Assembly: GCF_012062845.1 (NCBI RefSeq)
Contig: NZ_WWNB01000004.1
Span: 1 to 64,000, forward strand
Length of the DNA: 64,000 bases
Direction: 5' to 3'
Source of the DNA: Halomonas salinarum
GTDB lineage: Bacteria > Pseudomonadota > Gammaproteobacteria > Pseudomonadales > Halomonadaceae
A program made the position numbers and the translations under genes. Positions 28,016 to 35,914 of the stretch are shown piece by piece (within the stretch, counting starts at the first letter, position 1; each line of letters opens with the position of its first letter). Below the pieces are notes generated by a model. That model had not been told where the DNA came from. It saw nothing but the letters and a program-made list of their open reading frames with translations, and did no database searches.

Positions 28016-29239
28016 TTAGACATAGAAATCAAGATCTTCCATATGTTTGAGCAGATCTTTCATGCGTGCTGCCTCGTCACCCTTGAAGTAAACAAGGCCC
28101 CAGTGCGTGCCGAAGGCGGTACGCTTGGTGACTGTCTCTTCCATGGGCGAGGTCAGCTCGTGAGACTCGAAGTAGGGGTGATCCTCGACCTCTTCGGGAA
28201 TCTCCAGCTTGCTGACCACACGGCGGCGCGGATAGACACCGAAGCAGCCGGCAAAGCCGTCGGCATCGACCACTTCCTTCGGGAAGAAGGCCTTGACCTC
28301 TTCTTCGGTGGTATTGGGGTCGAAGACCAGCATGGAGGCCTGGTAGGCATTGAACCCATAGACGCGTTCGAGCAGTTCGAAGACTTTGAAGCCCGGCGGA
28401 CGATAGGCGACTTCGCCGAAGTACATCTCGCCATCGTTGGTCACGAAGTACTCGGGATGGATGATGCCGAACTCGATGTCGAAGGCCTTGATCAGCTTCT
28501 CGATCTGCGTCGTGATCTGCTCACGGTATCTTTCGAGTTCCGGAGAGGCCGGGACGAACACCGAATACCCAAGCGTTACATACTCGGAAATGTTGAGGAA
28601 GGCGATCTTGCCTTTGTGAATCCAGGCTTCGACCGCGAATTCCCAGCCATCCAGGTGTGATTCCATCAGTACCGGGAATTCTTCGTCGGGAATCGTATCA
28701 ATCTCGTCCGGGGTACGGATCACGCGGTGACCCAGGCAACCAGCCTTGTCGAAGGCCTTGAGATGGATGGGGTCGTTGGGATCGCCGTCGAGTTTGAGCA
28801 GCGTCTGGTTGACGCGCTTGAGGAAGCGAATCACATCTTCCTTGTCGTGAGCTTCCTCGAAGATGCCCACACGGATGCCGCCCAGCTGAGCGCGGCGCTT
28901 CATCAGCGCCTTGTCACGCAGCAGCAGTGACTGGCCATACAGACGCGGGCTGTCGAGCAGTACGGAGTTGATCGCACCCGCCCACTCTACGGTCTCTTCG
29001 AACAGCGGAATGGAAACGTCGACGCCCATGTCTCTCAGGGTTTCGGCGATTTCCATGGAGCGATCATTCAGACGCTCGAAGTTCCAGGAAACATAGGGGA
29101 TATCGTGCTTTTTGCAATAATCCTCAGCCCAGTCCGGCGCGACCACCACATAGCGGCGATCAAAGCTTTCGGCGGCCTCAATGGCGCTAAGGCTCCAGCC
29201 GAGCAGTGCGATATAGCCCTTGTTGGAATCCTTCTGCAT
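28016..29239 (-). CDS. ATP-grasp family ligase, first gene of a two-gene operon
   Basis: 407 residues. The N-terminal about 110 residues form a Rossmann-like pre-ATP-grasp domain (KGYIALLGWSLSAIEAA). The ATP-grasp domain follows: RDKALMKRRAQLGGIRV near 110-126, LMESHLDGWEFAVEAWI near 190 and GEVAYRPPGF near 290. The last motif corresponds to the Glu-x-Asn-x-Arg metal-binding strand of carboxylate ligases, with Ala-Tyr in place of Asn-x. AAGGGAG precedes the ATG. Members activate a carboxylate as acyl phosphate and join it to an amine or thiol; the substrates here are unknown. Paralogue at 15896-17203; papain-like partner directly downstream. Confidence 0.78.
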   Translation of the reverse strand: MQKDSNKGYIALLGWSLSAIEAAESFDRRYVVVAPDWAEDYCKKHDIPYVSWNFERLNDRSMEIAETLRDMGVDVSIPLFEETVEWAGAINSVLLDSPRLYGQSLLLRDKALMKRRAQLGGIRVGIFEEAHDKEDVIRFLKRVNQTLLKLDGDPNDPIHLKAFDKAGCLGHRVIRTPDEIDTIPDEEFPVLMESHLDGWEFAVEAWIHKGKIAFLNISEYVTLGYSVFVPASPELERYREQITTQIEKLIKAFDIEFGIIHPEYFVTNDGEMYFGEVAYRPPGFKVFELLERVYGFNAYQASMLVFDPNTTEEEVKAFFPKEVVDADGFAGCFGVYPRRRVVSKLEIPEEVEDHPYFESHELTSPMEETVTKRTAFGTHWGLVYFKGDEAARMKDLLKHMEDLDFYV

Positions 29240-29458
29240 AACGCTCCCTTACCATTGGTACGTGATCTTGTTGGTTATCACCAAGCTACACCTCTAAGCC
29301 TAGACGAGAAAGGCGTTGTCTGACTTCACGGTGGCGAAGCCCCTGCATCCTTGCGGACACGCTAAGCGACTGTTACAGTACGTCCCGCTCGACACAACAG
29401 TGCATGTATAAGCTTAAAAGTTATGTTTGCATCCAGTGGTAAGTGCTCGAGTCGTTAT
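29240..29458. other. Divergent intergenic region before the SRP RNA
   Basis: The region holds promoters for the ATP-grasp gene (minus) and the SRP RNA (plus). TATAAG at 29407-29412 resembles a -10 box, but no -35 box with proper spacing was found for it. No gene seen. Confidence 0.35.
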
Positions 29459-29568
<110 letters not shown>

Positions 29569-29732
29569 TCCATTTCAGGGGCTAAATCCCTGTCTCCTCG
29601 CATGCACTCCCTCCTTGTCTTTCGGCCGTGAGCTCCAGCGGCTAGAATACTGACCGATTCAGGCAATGCGCCTGGCCTTGCGTCGTGCGTTGAACGGCGT
29701 CGTCTATTTTCGATGAAAGGATCCCGCGCTGC

Positions 29733-31910
29733 ATGAGCTATCAGGTCTTGGCCCGCAAATGGCGCCCCCACACCTTCCATGAGCTGGTGGGGCAGGAGCA
29801 CGTGCAGCGTGCGCTGGTCAACGCTCTGGATCAGGGGCGCTTGCACCACGCCTATCTGTTCACCGGAACCCGTGGCGTCGGCAAGACGACCCTGGCGCGC
29901 ATCCTGGCCAAGTGCCTGAACTGCACCGCCAAGGGCGATGACGATAGCGGCGTCACATCGACACCCTGTGGTCAGTGTGAAAACTGCCGATCCATCGACG
30001 ATGGTCGATTCGTCGACCTGCTTGAGGTCGACGCTGCTTCTCGCACCAAGGTCGAAGATACGCGCGAGCTGCTCGACAATGTGCAGTACGCGCCCACCCA
30101 GGGACGTTACAAGGTGTACCTCATTGACGAGGTACACATGCTCTCGACCCACAGTTTCAACGCGCTGCTCAAGACACTCGAAGAGCCGCCGCCGCATGTG
30201 AAATTCCTGCTTGCCACGACCGACCCGCAGAAACTCCCGGTCACGGTGCTGTCGCGCTGCCTGCAGTTTACGCTCAAGAACATGCCGCCAGAGCGCATTG
30301 TCGAGCATCTGAGCAAGGTGCTTGAGGTCGAAGGCGTGCCTTTCGATGAAAGCGCCCTGTGGCTGCTTGGCAAGGCAGCCGATGGCTCAATGCGCGATGC
30401 CATGAGTCTGACCGATCAGGCCATTGCCTTCGGCCAGGGCCAGGTGCGCCAAGGCGACGTCGCCGCCATGCTAGGCACCTTGGATCAACGCCATGTGCTG
30501 ACATTGCTTGAGGCATTGGCTGAAGTCGATGCTGCTCGTGTGCTGAGCGAAGTCGCGTCGCTGGCCGAACAGGGGCCGGATTTTGCCGGCGTGCTCGATG
30601 ATTTGCTTGGTGTCCTGCACCGCTTGGCGGTAGCCCAGATGGTGCCCGGCGCCCTCGATAACGGCCACGGTGACCGCGAGGTCTTGCTGACGCTGGCATC
30701 GCGCTTCACCGCTGAGGATGTTCAGCTCTATTATCAGATTGGCTTGCAGGGCCGTGGCGATATGGACCAGGCGCCGGAGCCGCGCACGGCGCTCGAGATG
30801 ACGTTGCTGCGCATGCTGGCCTTCCGCCCCCAGGGCGTTCCCAAGCCGGCCCAGACGCCCTTGCCGATGACCGGCGACGCGGTCCCGGAGAAGGCGCCTG
30901 AGCCAGCCGCCGAGAGTACGCCAGCGACAAGCCAGAGCGCGCCACCTTCCCAGGAACCTGCTTCTGGCGCTGGTGCTGCTGGTGCGCCAGATGCGCTGCC
31001 TCATGCGTCGCCCATGCAGGCCAGGACGGAAGAGTCTCAGGACACGCTGTCGTCCTCCGCCCCTGCGGGACCAGGCACACCGACGTCAGTCGATACGTCT
31101 GACCCGTCGGCGGCTGAAAATACGCGGTCAGCCAGCGAGTTGCCGCCTCCCTGGGAAGCCTTGCCGGACGACATGGCAAGCGATCAGGCAGCTCAGCCGG
31201 CGGATTCCCAGCAAGGCGCTGAAGCGGCCACCTGGGAGGACGCCGAGGAAGACGCCATGGCAGCGGTTTCTGACGCCAGGGAAGCAGGTAGTCCGTCGTC
31301 ACCTCATGTTCCCGAGCCCGAGCACGAGCCTTCAATGGCGCCCGCGACCCCGGAACCTGTGGCGCCAGGCACGTCGGCCTCCGCGTCGTTGGCTTCCCCG
31401 TCAGCAGCCGATGAGGATGAGGGGGCTCAGCCCCCTGAGCCGCCAGATGCCTCTTCGAGAGCTGCCGAGAGCGTGCCGGCGCCTTCGCATACCGAAGCCG
31501 ATGCTCGCTTGAACCAGGCGGCCTGGCTTGGTCTTTTCGAGCAGTTGGGGCTTGGTGGCTTGACGCGCAACCTGGCGGCCCATTGCGTTGTCGAACAGGA
31601 CGATGGCGATCAGCTGGATCTGCGTCTGGCGCCTTCCCAGTCGGCCATGAATGCCGAGGTTCACGTCAAGCGCATCCAACAGGCGTTGGCTGATGCGGGC
31701 GTCAATCGGAAGGTGCGCATCGAGGTCGGCGAGATTCCCGAAACGGTGGAAACGCCCCGAGGCCAGTCAGAGCGCATCGCTACAGAACGTCATGCGGTTG
31801 CGGTTGAAGCGCTCAAGGCTGACCCGCATATTCAGAAACTCCAGTCGACCTTTGGGGCTCGGCTGGTGGAAACCAGCGTCGAACCCCGACAGAATCCCGA
31901 TTCGGCCTGA
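29733..31910 (+). CDS. dnaX: DNA polymerase III subunits tau/gamma
   Basis: 725 residues, the clamp-loader ATPase. Walker A GTRGVGKT is at 45-52, the zinc-binding Cys are 64, 79, 82 and 85, Walker B VYLIDEVH is at 128-135, and the SRC motif follows (VLSRCLQF). A Pro/Ala/Ser/Glu-rich linker runs from about 370 to 590, then the C-terminal tau domain that binds DnaB and the polymerase core. No A-AAA-AAG slippery heptamer was seen at the position of the E. coli frameshift, so a gamma form by that route is not evident. Followed by ybaB and recR, the usual order. Confidence 0.95.
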   Translation: MSYQVLARKWRPHTFHELVGQEHVQRALVNALDQGRLHHAYLFTGTRGVGKTTLARILAKCLNCTAKGDDDSGVTSTPCGQCENCRSIDDGRFVDLLEVDAASRTKVEDTRELLDNVQYAPTQGRYKVYLIDEVHMLSTHSFNALLKTLEEPPPHVKFLLATTDPQKLPVTVLSRCLQFTLKNMPPERIVEHLSKVLEVEGVPFDESALWLLGKAADGSMRDAMSLTDQAIAFGQGQVRQGDVAAMLGTLDQRHVLTLLEALAEVDAARVLSEVASLAEQGPDFAGVLDDLLGVLHRLAVAQMVPGALDNGHGDREVLLTLASRFTAEDVQLYYQIGLQGRGDMDQAPEPRTALEMTLLRMLAFRPQGVPKPAQTPLPMTGDAVPEKAPEPAAESTPATSQSAPPSQEPASGAGAAGAPDALPHASPMQARTEESQDTLSSSAPAGPGTPTSVDTSDPSAAENTRSASELPPPWEALPDDMASDQAAQPADSQQGAEAATWEDAEEDAMAAVSDAREAGSPSSPHVPEPEHEPSMAPATPEPVAPGTSASASLASPSAADEDEGAQPPEPPDASSRAAESVPAPSHTEADARLNQAAWLGLFEQLGLGGLTRNLAAHCVVEQDDGDQLDLRLAPSQSAMNAEVHVKRIQQALADAGVNRKVRIEVGEIPETVETPRGQSERIATERHAVAVEALKADPHIQKLQSTFGARLVETSVEPRQNPDSA

Positions 31911-31954
31911 CGTCTCTGGTTCACGACCCAATACGACTCAAGAGGAATCTCACC

Positions 31955-32281
31955 ATGATGAAAGGTGGCATGGACAACCTGATGAAGCAGGCTCAGGAAA
32001 TGCAGGAAAAAATGCAGCACGCTCAGGAAGAGGCCGCCAAGGCCGAAGTCCAGGGTGAAGCCGGTGCTGGCATGATCAAGATCACCATGAATGGCCGCCA
32101 TGATGTCAGCAATGTCGATATCGACCCGAGCATCATGGAAGAAGACAAGGAGCTTCTCGAAGACCTGCTGGCCGCTGCGGTCAACGATGCCGTACGTAAG
32201 GTCGAGGCGGCTTCCAAGGCGCAGATGGAAGAGGCGACTGCTGGCTTGAACCTGCCGCCCGGCTTCAAGATGCCGTTCTGA
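31955..32281 (+). CDS. YbaB/EbfC family nucleoid-associated protein
   Basis: 108 residues. The N-terminal helix [18 protein letters not shown] and the beta segment VTMNGR-like motif ([17 protein letters not shown]) are characteristic. Members are dimeric DNA-binding proteins that coat the nucleoid. It lies between dnaX and recR and its stop codon overlaps the recR start by one base, so the three are co-expressed. Confidence 0.94.
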   Translation: MMKGGMDNLMKQAQEMQEKMQHAQEEAAKAEVQGEAGAGMIKITMNGRHDVSNVDIDPSIMEEDKELLEDLLAAAVNDAVRKVEAASKAQMEEATAGLNLPPGFKMPF

Positions 32282-32886
32282 TGAGCTTCTCGCCCCTCGT
32301 TGACCGATTGCTGGAATCGTTACGTGTGTTGCCGGGGGTGGGGCCCAAGACCGCACAGCGCATGGCCTTGCACCTGCTTGAGCGCGAACGGCAGGGCGGT
32401 GAGCGTCTGGCTGCCGTGCTCTCCCAGGCATTGGCGGAAGTCGGCTATTGTCGGCGTTGCCGCACCCTGACCGAAGAAGAGCTGTGTGGTCTCTGCAGCA
32501 GCACGCGTCGCGATGAGCGGCTCTTGTGTGTGGTGGAATCGCCCGCGGACATGCTGGCGATCGAGGAGGCCGGTGGTTATCACGGCCAGTATTTTGTCCT
32601 GCATGGCCACCTATCCCCTCTCGATGGCATAGGCCCTGATGATATCGGCCTCGATCAACTCGACGCGCGTCTCGCCGAAGAAGGTGTGGATGAGGTGATT
32701 CTGGCCACCAATCCCACCGTGGAAGGCGAAGCCACGGCGCATTACATTGCCAACCAGCTCATCGGTCGCGAGATTCGACTGTCGCGCCTTGCCTATGGCG
32801 TTCCCATGGGCGGAGAGCTGGAATATGTCGACGGCGGCACCTTGAGCCGCGCCTTCAATGGTCGCTTGCCCTTTTCCGGAGAGTGA
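32281..32886 (+). CDS. recR: Recombination protein RecR
   Basis: 201 residues. A helix-hairpin-helix ([17 protein letters not shown], about 17-33) precedes the zinc finger CRRC...CGLC (about 57-73) and a Toprim domain ([17 protein letters not shown], about 81-97). RecR forms a ring that works with RecF and RecO to load RecA at gaps. The ATG overlaps the stop of the YbaB gene. Confidence 0.96.
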   Translation: MSFSPLVDRLLESLRVLPGVGPKTAQRMALHLLERERQGGERLAAVLSQALAEVGYCRRCRTLTEEELCGLCSSTRRDERLLCVVESPADMLAIEEAGGYHGQYFVLHGHLSPLDGIGPDDIGLDQLDARLAEEGVDEVILATNPTVEGEATAHYIANQLIGREIRLSRLAYGVPMGGELEYVDGGTLSRAFNGRLPFSGE

Positions 32887-32917
32887 GTCGACGCCTGTCG
32901 TACTACTTGGAAATACT

Positions 32918-34060
32918 ATGTCCCTGGCACCCGAAAATCTCGATCTCGATATTCGCTGGATCGATACCCCGCAGGCGCTCGATGAGGCCTGCGAGGCGCT
33001 TTCAAGCGCCGATACGCTGGCACTGGATACCGAGTTCTTTCGCGAGTCGACATTCTATCCCGTGCCGGCGTTGGTGCAGCTTTGTGCCGGCGAGACGGCC
33101 TATCTGGTCGATCCTCAGGCGGTTGAGGCGACTCCCGCCTTAAAGACCCTGCTTTCCGAGGGGCCGCTCAAGCTTCTGCATGCCAGCAGTGAAGATCTCG
33201 AAGTGCTGGCCAGCTGGGCAGGGGTAAGCGTATGGCCGTTGGTCGATACGCAGGTCGCTCAGGCGCTGCTCAGCGAAGACCCGGCGATGGGCTATCAGCG
33301 GCTGGTAGAACACTGGACGGGCCATGTTCTACCCAAGGACGAGACCCGCTCCGATTGGCTTGAGCGTCCGCTGTCTGAGTCCCAGTGCCGCTATGCGGCT
33401 CTGGACGTGATTTATCTGCTGGAAGTCTGGGAAGCTCAGCGGGCAGCACTGGAAATGCACGGACGGCTCGACTGGCTCGAAGCGGACTGTGCGGCGATCG
33501 TTGGTCAGGCGGGACGCAGCATTGATGCCGATGGCCAGTGGTACCTGCGGCATCGCCAGCTGTGGCGTCTCGAACGCCCTCAGATCGAGGCTTACCGCCG
33601 CTTGACCACCTGGCGAGAAGGCGAGGCGCGTGCCCGCAACCTGCCCCGGGGCTGGCTAGTCAACGACAAGCTGCTTTATGCGATTGCAGAGCGCATGCCC
33701 AAGGACCGTCATGGTCTGGCGCAGATCGAGGGGCTAAAACCTGGCGTGATCAAACGTGAAGGGGATACTCTGCTGGCGCTGGTGCGCGAGGCGCGCCATT
33801 GCGATGAGGCCGAGCTTGCTGAAGCCTTGCCGTCTCCGCTTACCGGCCCCTTCAAGAAACGCTACAAGGCGCTTAAACAGGTGATCACGGCGCAGGCTGA
33901 AGCGCTGGGCATCGCTCCTGAGGTGCTGATGCGTCGTCGCGACATTGAGGCGCTGGTGGCCGCAAGCCTGCTGCATCGCCCCTTGATCCTGCCAAATGGC
34001 TGGCGTGGTCAGTGCCTGGCCGATGATTTGGCCGCTGCCCTCAATCAGGTGAATACTTAA
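32918..34060 (+). CDS. rnd: Ribonuclease D
   Basis: 380 residues. The DEDD exonuclease motifs are visible: LDTEFFREST (Exo I), a second Asp in LLHASSEDLEVL (Exo II) and YAALDVIYLLEV (Exo III). The C-terminal part holds an HRDC domain. RNase D trims 3' ends of tRNA precursors. The ATG at 32918 begins just before the conserved domain, with GGAAA upstream; an earlier ATG at 32858 lies inside recR. The stop codon overlaps the next start (TAATG). Confidence 0.94.
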   Translation: MSLAPENLDLDIRWIDTPQALDEACEALSSADTLALDTEFFRESTFYPVPALVQLCAGETAYLVDPQAVEATPALKTLLSEGPLKLLHASSEDLEVLASWAGVSVWPLVDTQVAQALLSEDPAMGYQRLVEHWTGHVLPKDETRSDWLERPLSESQCRYAALDVIYLLEVWEAQRAALEMHGRLDWLEADCAAIVGQAGRSIDADGQWYLRHRQLWRLERPQIEAYRRLTTWREGEARARNLPRGWLVNDKLLYAIAERMPKDRHGLAQIEGLKPGVIKREGDTLLALVREARHCDEAELAEALPSPLTGPFKKRYKALKQVITAQAEALGIAPEVLMRRRDIEALVAASLLHRPLILPNGWRGQCLADDLAAALNQVNT

Positions 34061-34365
34061 TGAGTGACGCAACTGCTCGCAAGTTACTTTGTGAAATCTT
34101 CAAGAGTTCACGTCAGGACGAGATGTATCTCTACGTCGATAAACGTAACGGAATGAAGGATGTACCCGAAGAATTGCTTGAGCATTTCGGCAAGCCTGAG
34201 CCCGTGCTTACCATGATCCTGACGCCCGGCAAGAACCTGTCCCGTGCCAAGGCCTGCGATGTGATGGCCGCTATCGATGAAAAGGGCTTCTACTTGCAGA
34301 TGCCGCCTGCCAAAGAGTCCTATCTGCTGGATCTCTATCATACACCGATTCGGCCAAGCTACTGA
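34060..34365 (+). CDS. YcgL domain-containing protein
   Basis: 101 residues. Family marks are CEIFKSSRQDEMYLYVDKR near the N-terminus, the GKPEPVLTMILTP centre and MPPAKESYLLDLYH near the end. YcgL proteins have a small alpha/beta fold of unknown function and are typically found beside rnd in gammaproteobacteria, as here. Overlaps rnd by one base, so it is probably translationally coupled. Confidence 0.92.
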   Translation: MSDATARKLLCEIFKSSRQDEMYLYVDKRNGMKDVPEELLEHFGKPEPVLTMILTPGKNLSRAKACDVMAAIDEKGFYLQMPPAKESYLLDLYHTPIRPSY

Positions 34366-34416
34366 CGCCTTGGCGTCGCCTCGTCATCTGCGCCCGTTGC
34401 GCATCAAGGAGTCTCT

Positions 34417-34866
34417 ATGCGAGAGCGTTTCTGGGAGCGCTACCCCCTCGAAGAGTTGAGTGACACAGAGTGGGAAGCGCTGTGCGATGGTTGCGGTCAA
34501 TGTTGCCTGCTCAAGATCGAGGATGAGGTCAGTGGTGATGTGGCCGTGCTCAATGTGGCCTGCGAACTGCTGGATATTTCGTCCTGTCGATGCAGCGATT
34601 ACGAGAACCGTTTTGCCCGCGTGCCCGACTGCACCCAGCTGACGGTAGCAAGAGTCGATGACTTTCGCTGGCTGCCGCATTCCTGTGCCTACCGACGCCT
34701 TCATGAAGGTCGCAAGCTGGCCGGCTGGCATCCGCTGATTTCCGGTGACCCCGCCAGGGTGCATCGCAAGGGCATCAGTGTGGCAAGCTTTGCCGTGTCC
34801 CAGAAAGAGGTGCCTGAAGAGGCCCTTGAAGACCATATCATCGCTATCCTGCCCATCGATGGTTAA
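34417..34866 (+). CDS. YcgN family cysteine-cluster protein
   Basis: 149 residues. The Cys clusters CDGCGQCCLLKIEDE (about 23-37), CRCSDYENRF and HSCAYRRL are those of UPF0260/YcgN proteins, which probably bind a metal or an iron-sulfur cluster. Follows ycgL by 51 bases, the usual gene order. Function not established. Confidence 0.92.
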   Translation: MRERFWERYPLEELSDTEWEALCDGCGQCCLLKIEDEVSGDVAVLNVACELLDISSCRCSDYENRFARVPDCTQLTVARVDDFRWLPHSCAYRRLHEGRKLAGWHPLISGDPARVHRKGISVASFAVSQKEVPEEALEDHIIAILPIDG

Positions 34867-35065
34867 TGGTTTCCTCCCCCCAAGCATGACGACTCTAGTG
34901 CATCCTTGAACATTTTGATTGCTGATCTTGCTGCTGAAGAACCATGCCCTTTTCCGATGGTGAATGAAGTGGCAGGTAACCATGCTATGCAGGTGTGTAA
35001 CAAAATGTTTTGCGCAGGCCGAGAGGCGATGCGTCAGGCAAGCGACAGCAGCAAGGGGGCAGGCA

Positions 35066-35815
35066 ATGCACAAGTTCAAATTGACGGCCTTGGTGGTGGC
35101 AATCGGTTGTTTGTCATCGTCAGGTGTCCTGGCGCAATCGTCATCGGAAGAGAGTTTCGCGCGTCCGTTGCCAGAGGATGCGATGTCAGAGATCGGCAAT
35201 GACACGCTGACGGAGAGGGAGCTGGATGCCCTGATCGATGATTTCGAGGCGCCGGCGGCAGGTGGCGGGGGCTGCGGCAGTGGCTTTGAGGAAGGCTGTA
35301 GCGGCTTCATCCTGGAAGTGGCAGCAGTGGATCCGCCGCCTGGAACACCCGGCCTTGAGCCACCCGTAACCGATCCAACTGATCCAACTGATCCAACCGA
35401 TCCAACCGATCCAACCGATCCAACCGATCCAACCGATCCAACCGATCCTGGTAATGGTGGCAACGGTGGTTCCGGTGGTGGTGGTTCTGGCGGTGGCGGT
35501 AACGGCGGTGCCGGTGGTGGTGCTGGCGGCGGTTCCGGTGGTGGTGGTTCTGGCGGTGGCGGTTCTGGCGGTTCTGGCGGTGGTGGTTCTGGCGGTTCTG
35601 GCGGTGGTGGTTCTGGCGGTTCCGGTGGTGGTGGTTCTGGCGGTTCCGGTGGTGGTGGTTCTGGCGGCTCCGGTGGTGGTGGTTCTGGCGGCTCCGGTGG
35701 CGGCAGCGGTGGTTCTGGTGGGGGTGGCAGCGGCGCCGGCGGCAATGGCGGTAGCGGGGGTAGCGGCGGCGGTGCCGGTGGCACTGGCTCCGGAGCTGGT
35801 GGTTCTCCGCTCTAA
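35066..35815 (+). CDS. Secreted low-complexity protein with TDP repeat and long Gly/Ser repeat
   Basis: 249 residues; no family recognised. A signal peptide ends at GVLAQ. A short acidic segment follows (about 25-65). GGGGCGSGFEEGCSGF supplies the only two Cys of the mature chain. Then come nine TDP units and about 120 residues made almost only of Gly and Ser, with an octad GGGGSGGS repeated about six times. The ATG at 35066 is preferred because AAGGGGG lies upstream and the signal peptide starts there. It is likely exported and unstructured. Role could be a cell-surface or matrix protein; that is inference. Confidence 0.7.
   Translation: MHKFKLTALVVAIGCLSSSGVLAQSSSEESFARPLPEDAMSEIGNDTLTERELDALIDDFEAPAAGGGGCGSGFEEGCSGFILEVAAVDPPPGTPGLEPPVTDPTDPTDPTDPTDPTDPTDPTDPTDPGNGGNGGSGGGGSGGGGNGGAGGGAGGGSGGGGSGGGGSGGSGGGGSGGSGGGGSGGSGGGGSGGSGGGGSGGSGGGGSGGSGGGSGGSGGGGSGAGGNGGSGGSGGGAGGTGSGAGGSPL
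35372..35449 (+). repeat. 9-bp tandem repeat encoding TDP units
   Basis: Eight uninterrupted units of GATCCAACY, the first two ending in T and the rest in C, followed by a partial GATCC. The unit is in phase with the reading frame, so gain or loss of units keeps the protein in frame. Confidence 0.9.
35550..35710 (+). repeat. 24-bp tandem repeat encoding Gly/Ser octads
   Basis: A run of about six copies of a 24-bp unit, roughly GGTGGTGGTTCTGGCGGTTC plus GGGC-type variants, in frame with the surrounding gene. The copies differ mainly at synonymous sites, so it is an older expansion with some recent homogeneity. Confidence 0.8.
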
Positions 35816-35857
35816 GTTGCTGACGCTAACTAGACGACCAGCCTCAGGGCGTCAGTG

Positions 35858-35896
35858 AAAAAAGGCCTCGCTCGGTCAATACCGGGCGAGGCCTTG
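35858..35896 (-). terminator. Intrinsic terminator of ptrB, probably bidirectional
   Basis: AAGGCCTCGC (35862-35871) pairs with GCGAGGCCTT (35886-35895). On the minus strand the hairpin is followed by a T-run, so it terminates the oligopeptidase gene; the plus strand has a shorter T tail and probably serves the Gly-rich gene too. Confidence 0.85.
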
Positions 35897-35914
35897 TCAT
35901 AAGCGGGCAGGGAA

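Noticed and set aside
30840-31500. dnaX programmed frameshift
   Set aside because: No A-AAA-AAG heptamer or following stem was seen in the linker-coding region.
35372-35449. Possible CRISPR-like array
   Set aside because: The 9-bp units are contiguous, in frame and without spacers; they are a protein-coding tandem repeat.
34384-35784. 466-codon Pro/Glu-rich minus-strand frame
   Set aside because: It is the antisense of the Gly/Ser repeat and ycgN; its PPPEPP pattern is only the complement of Gly-rich codons.
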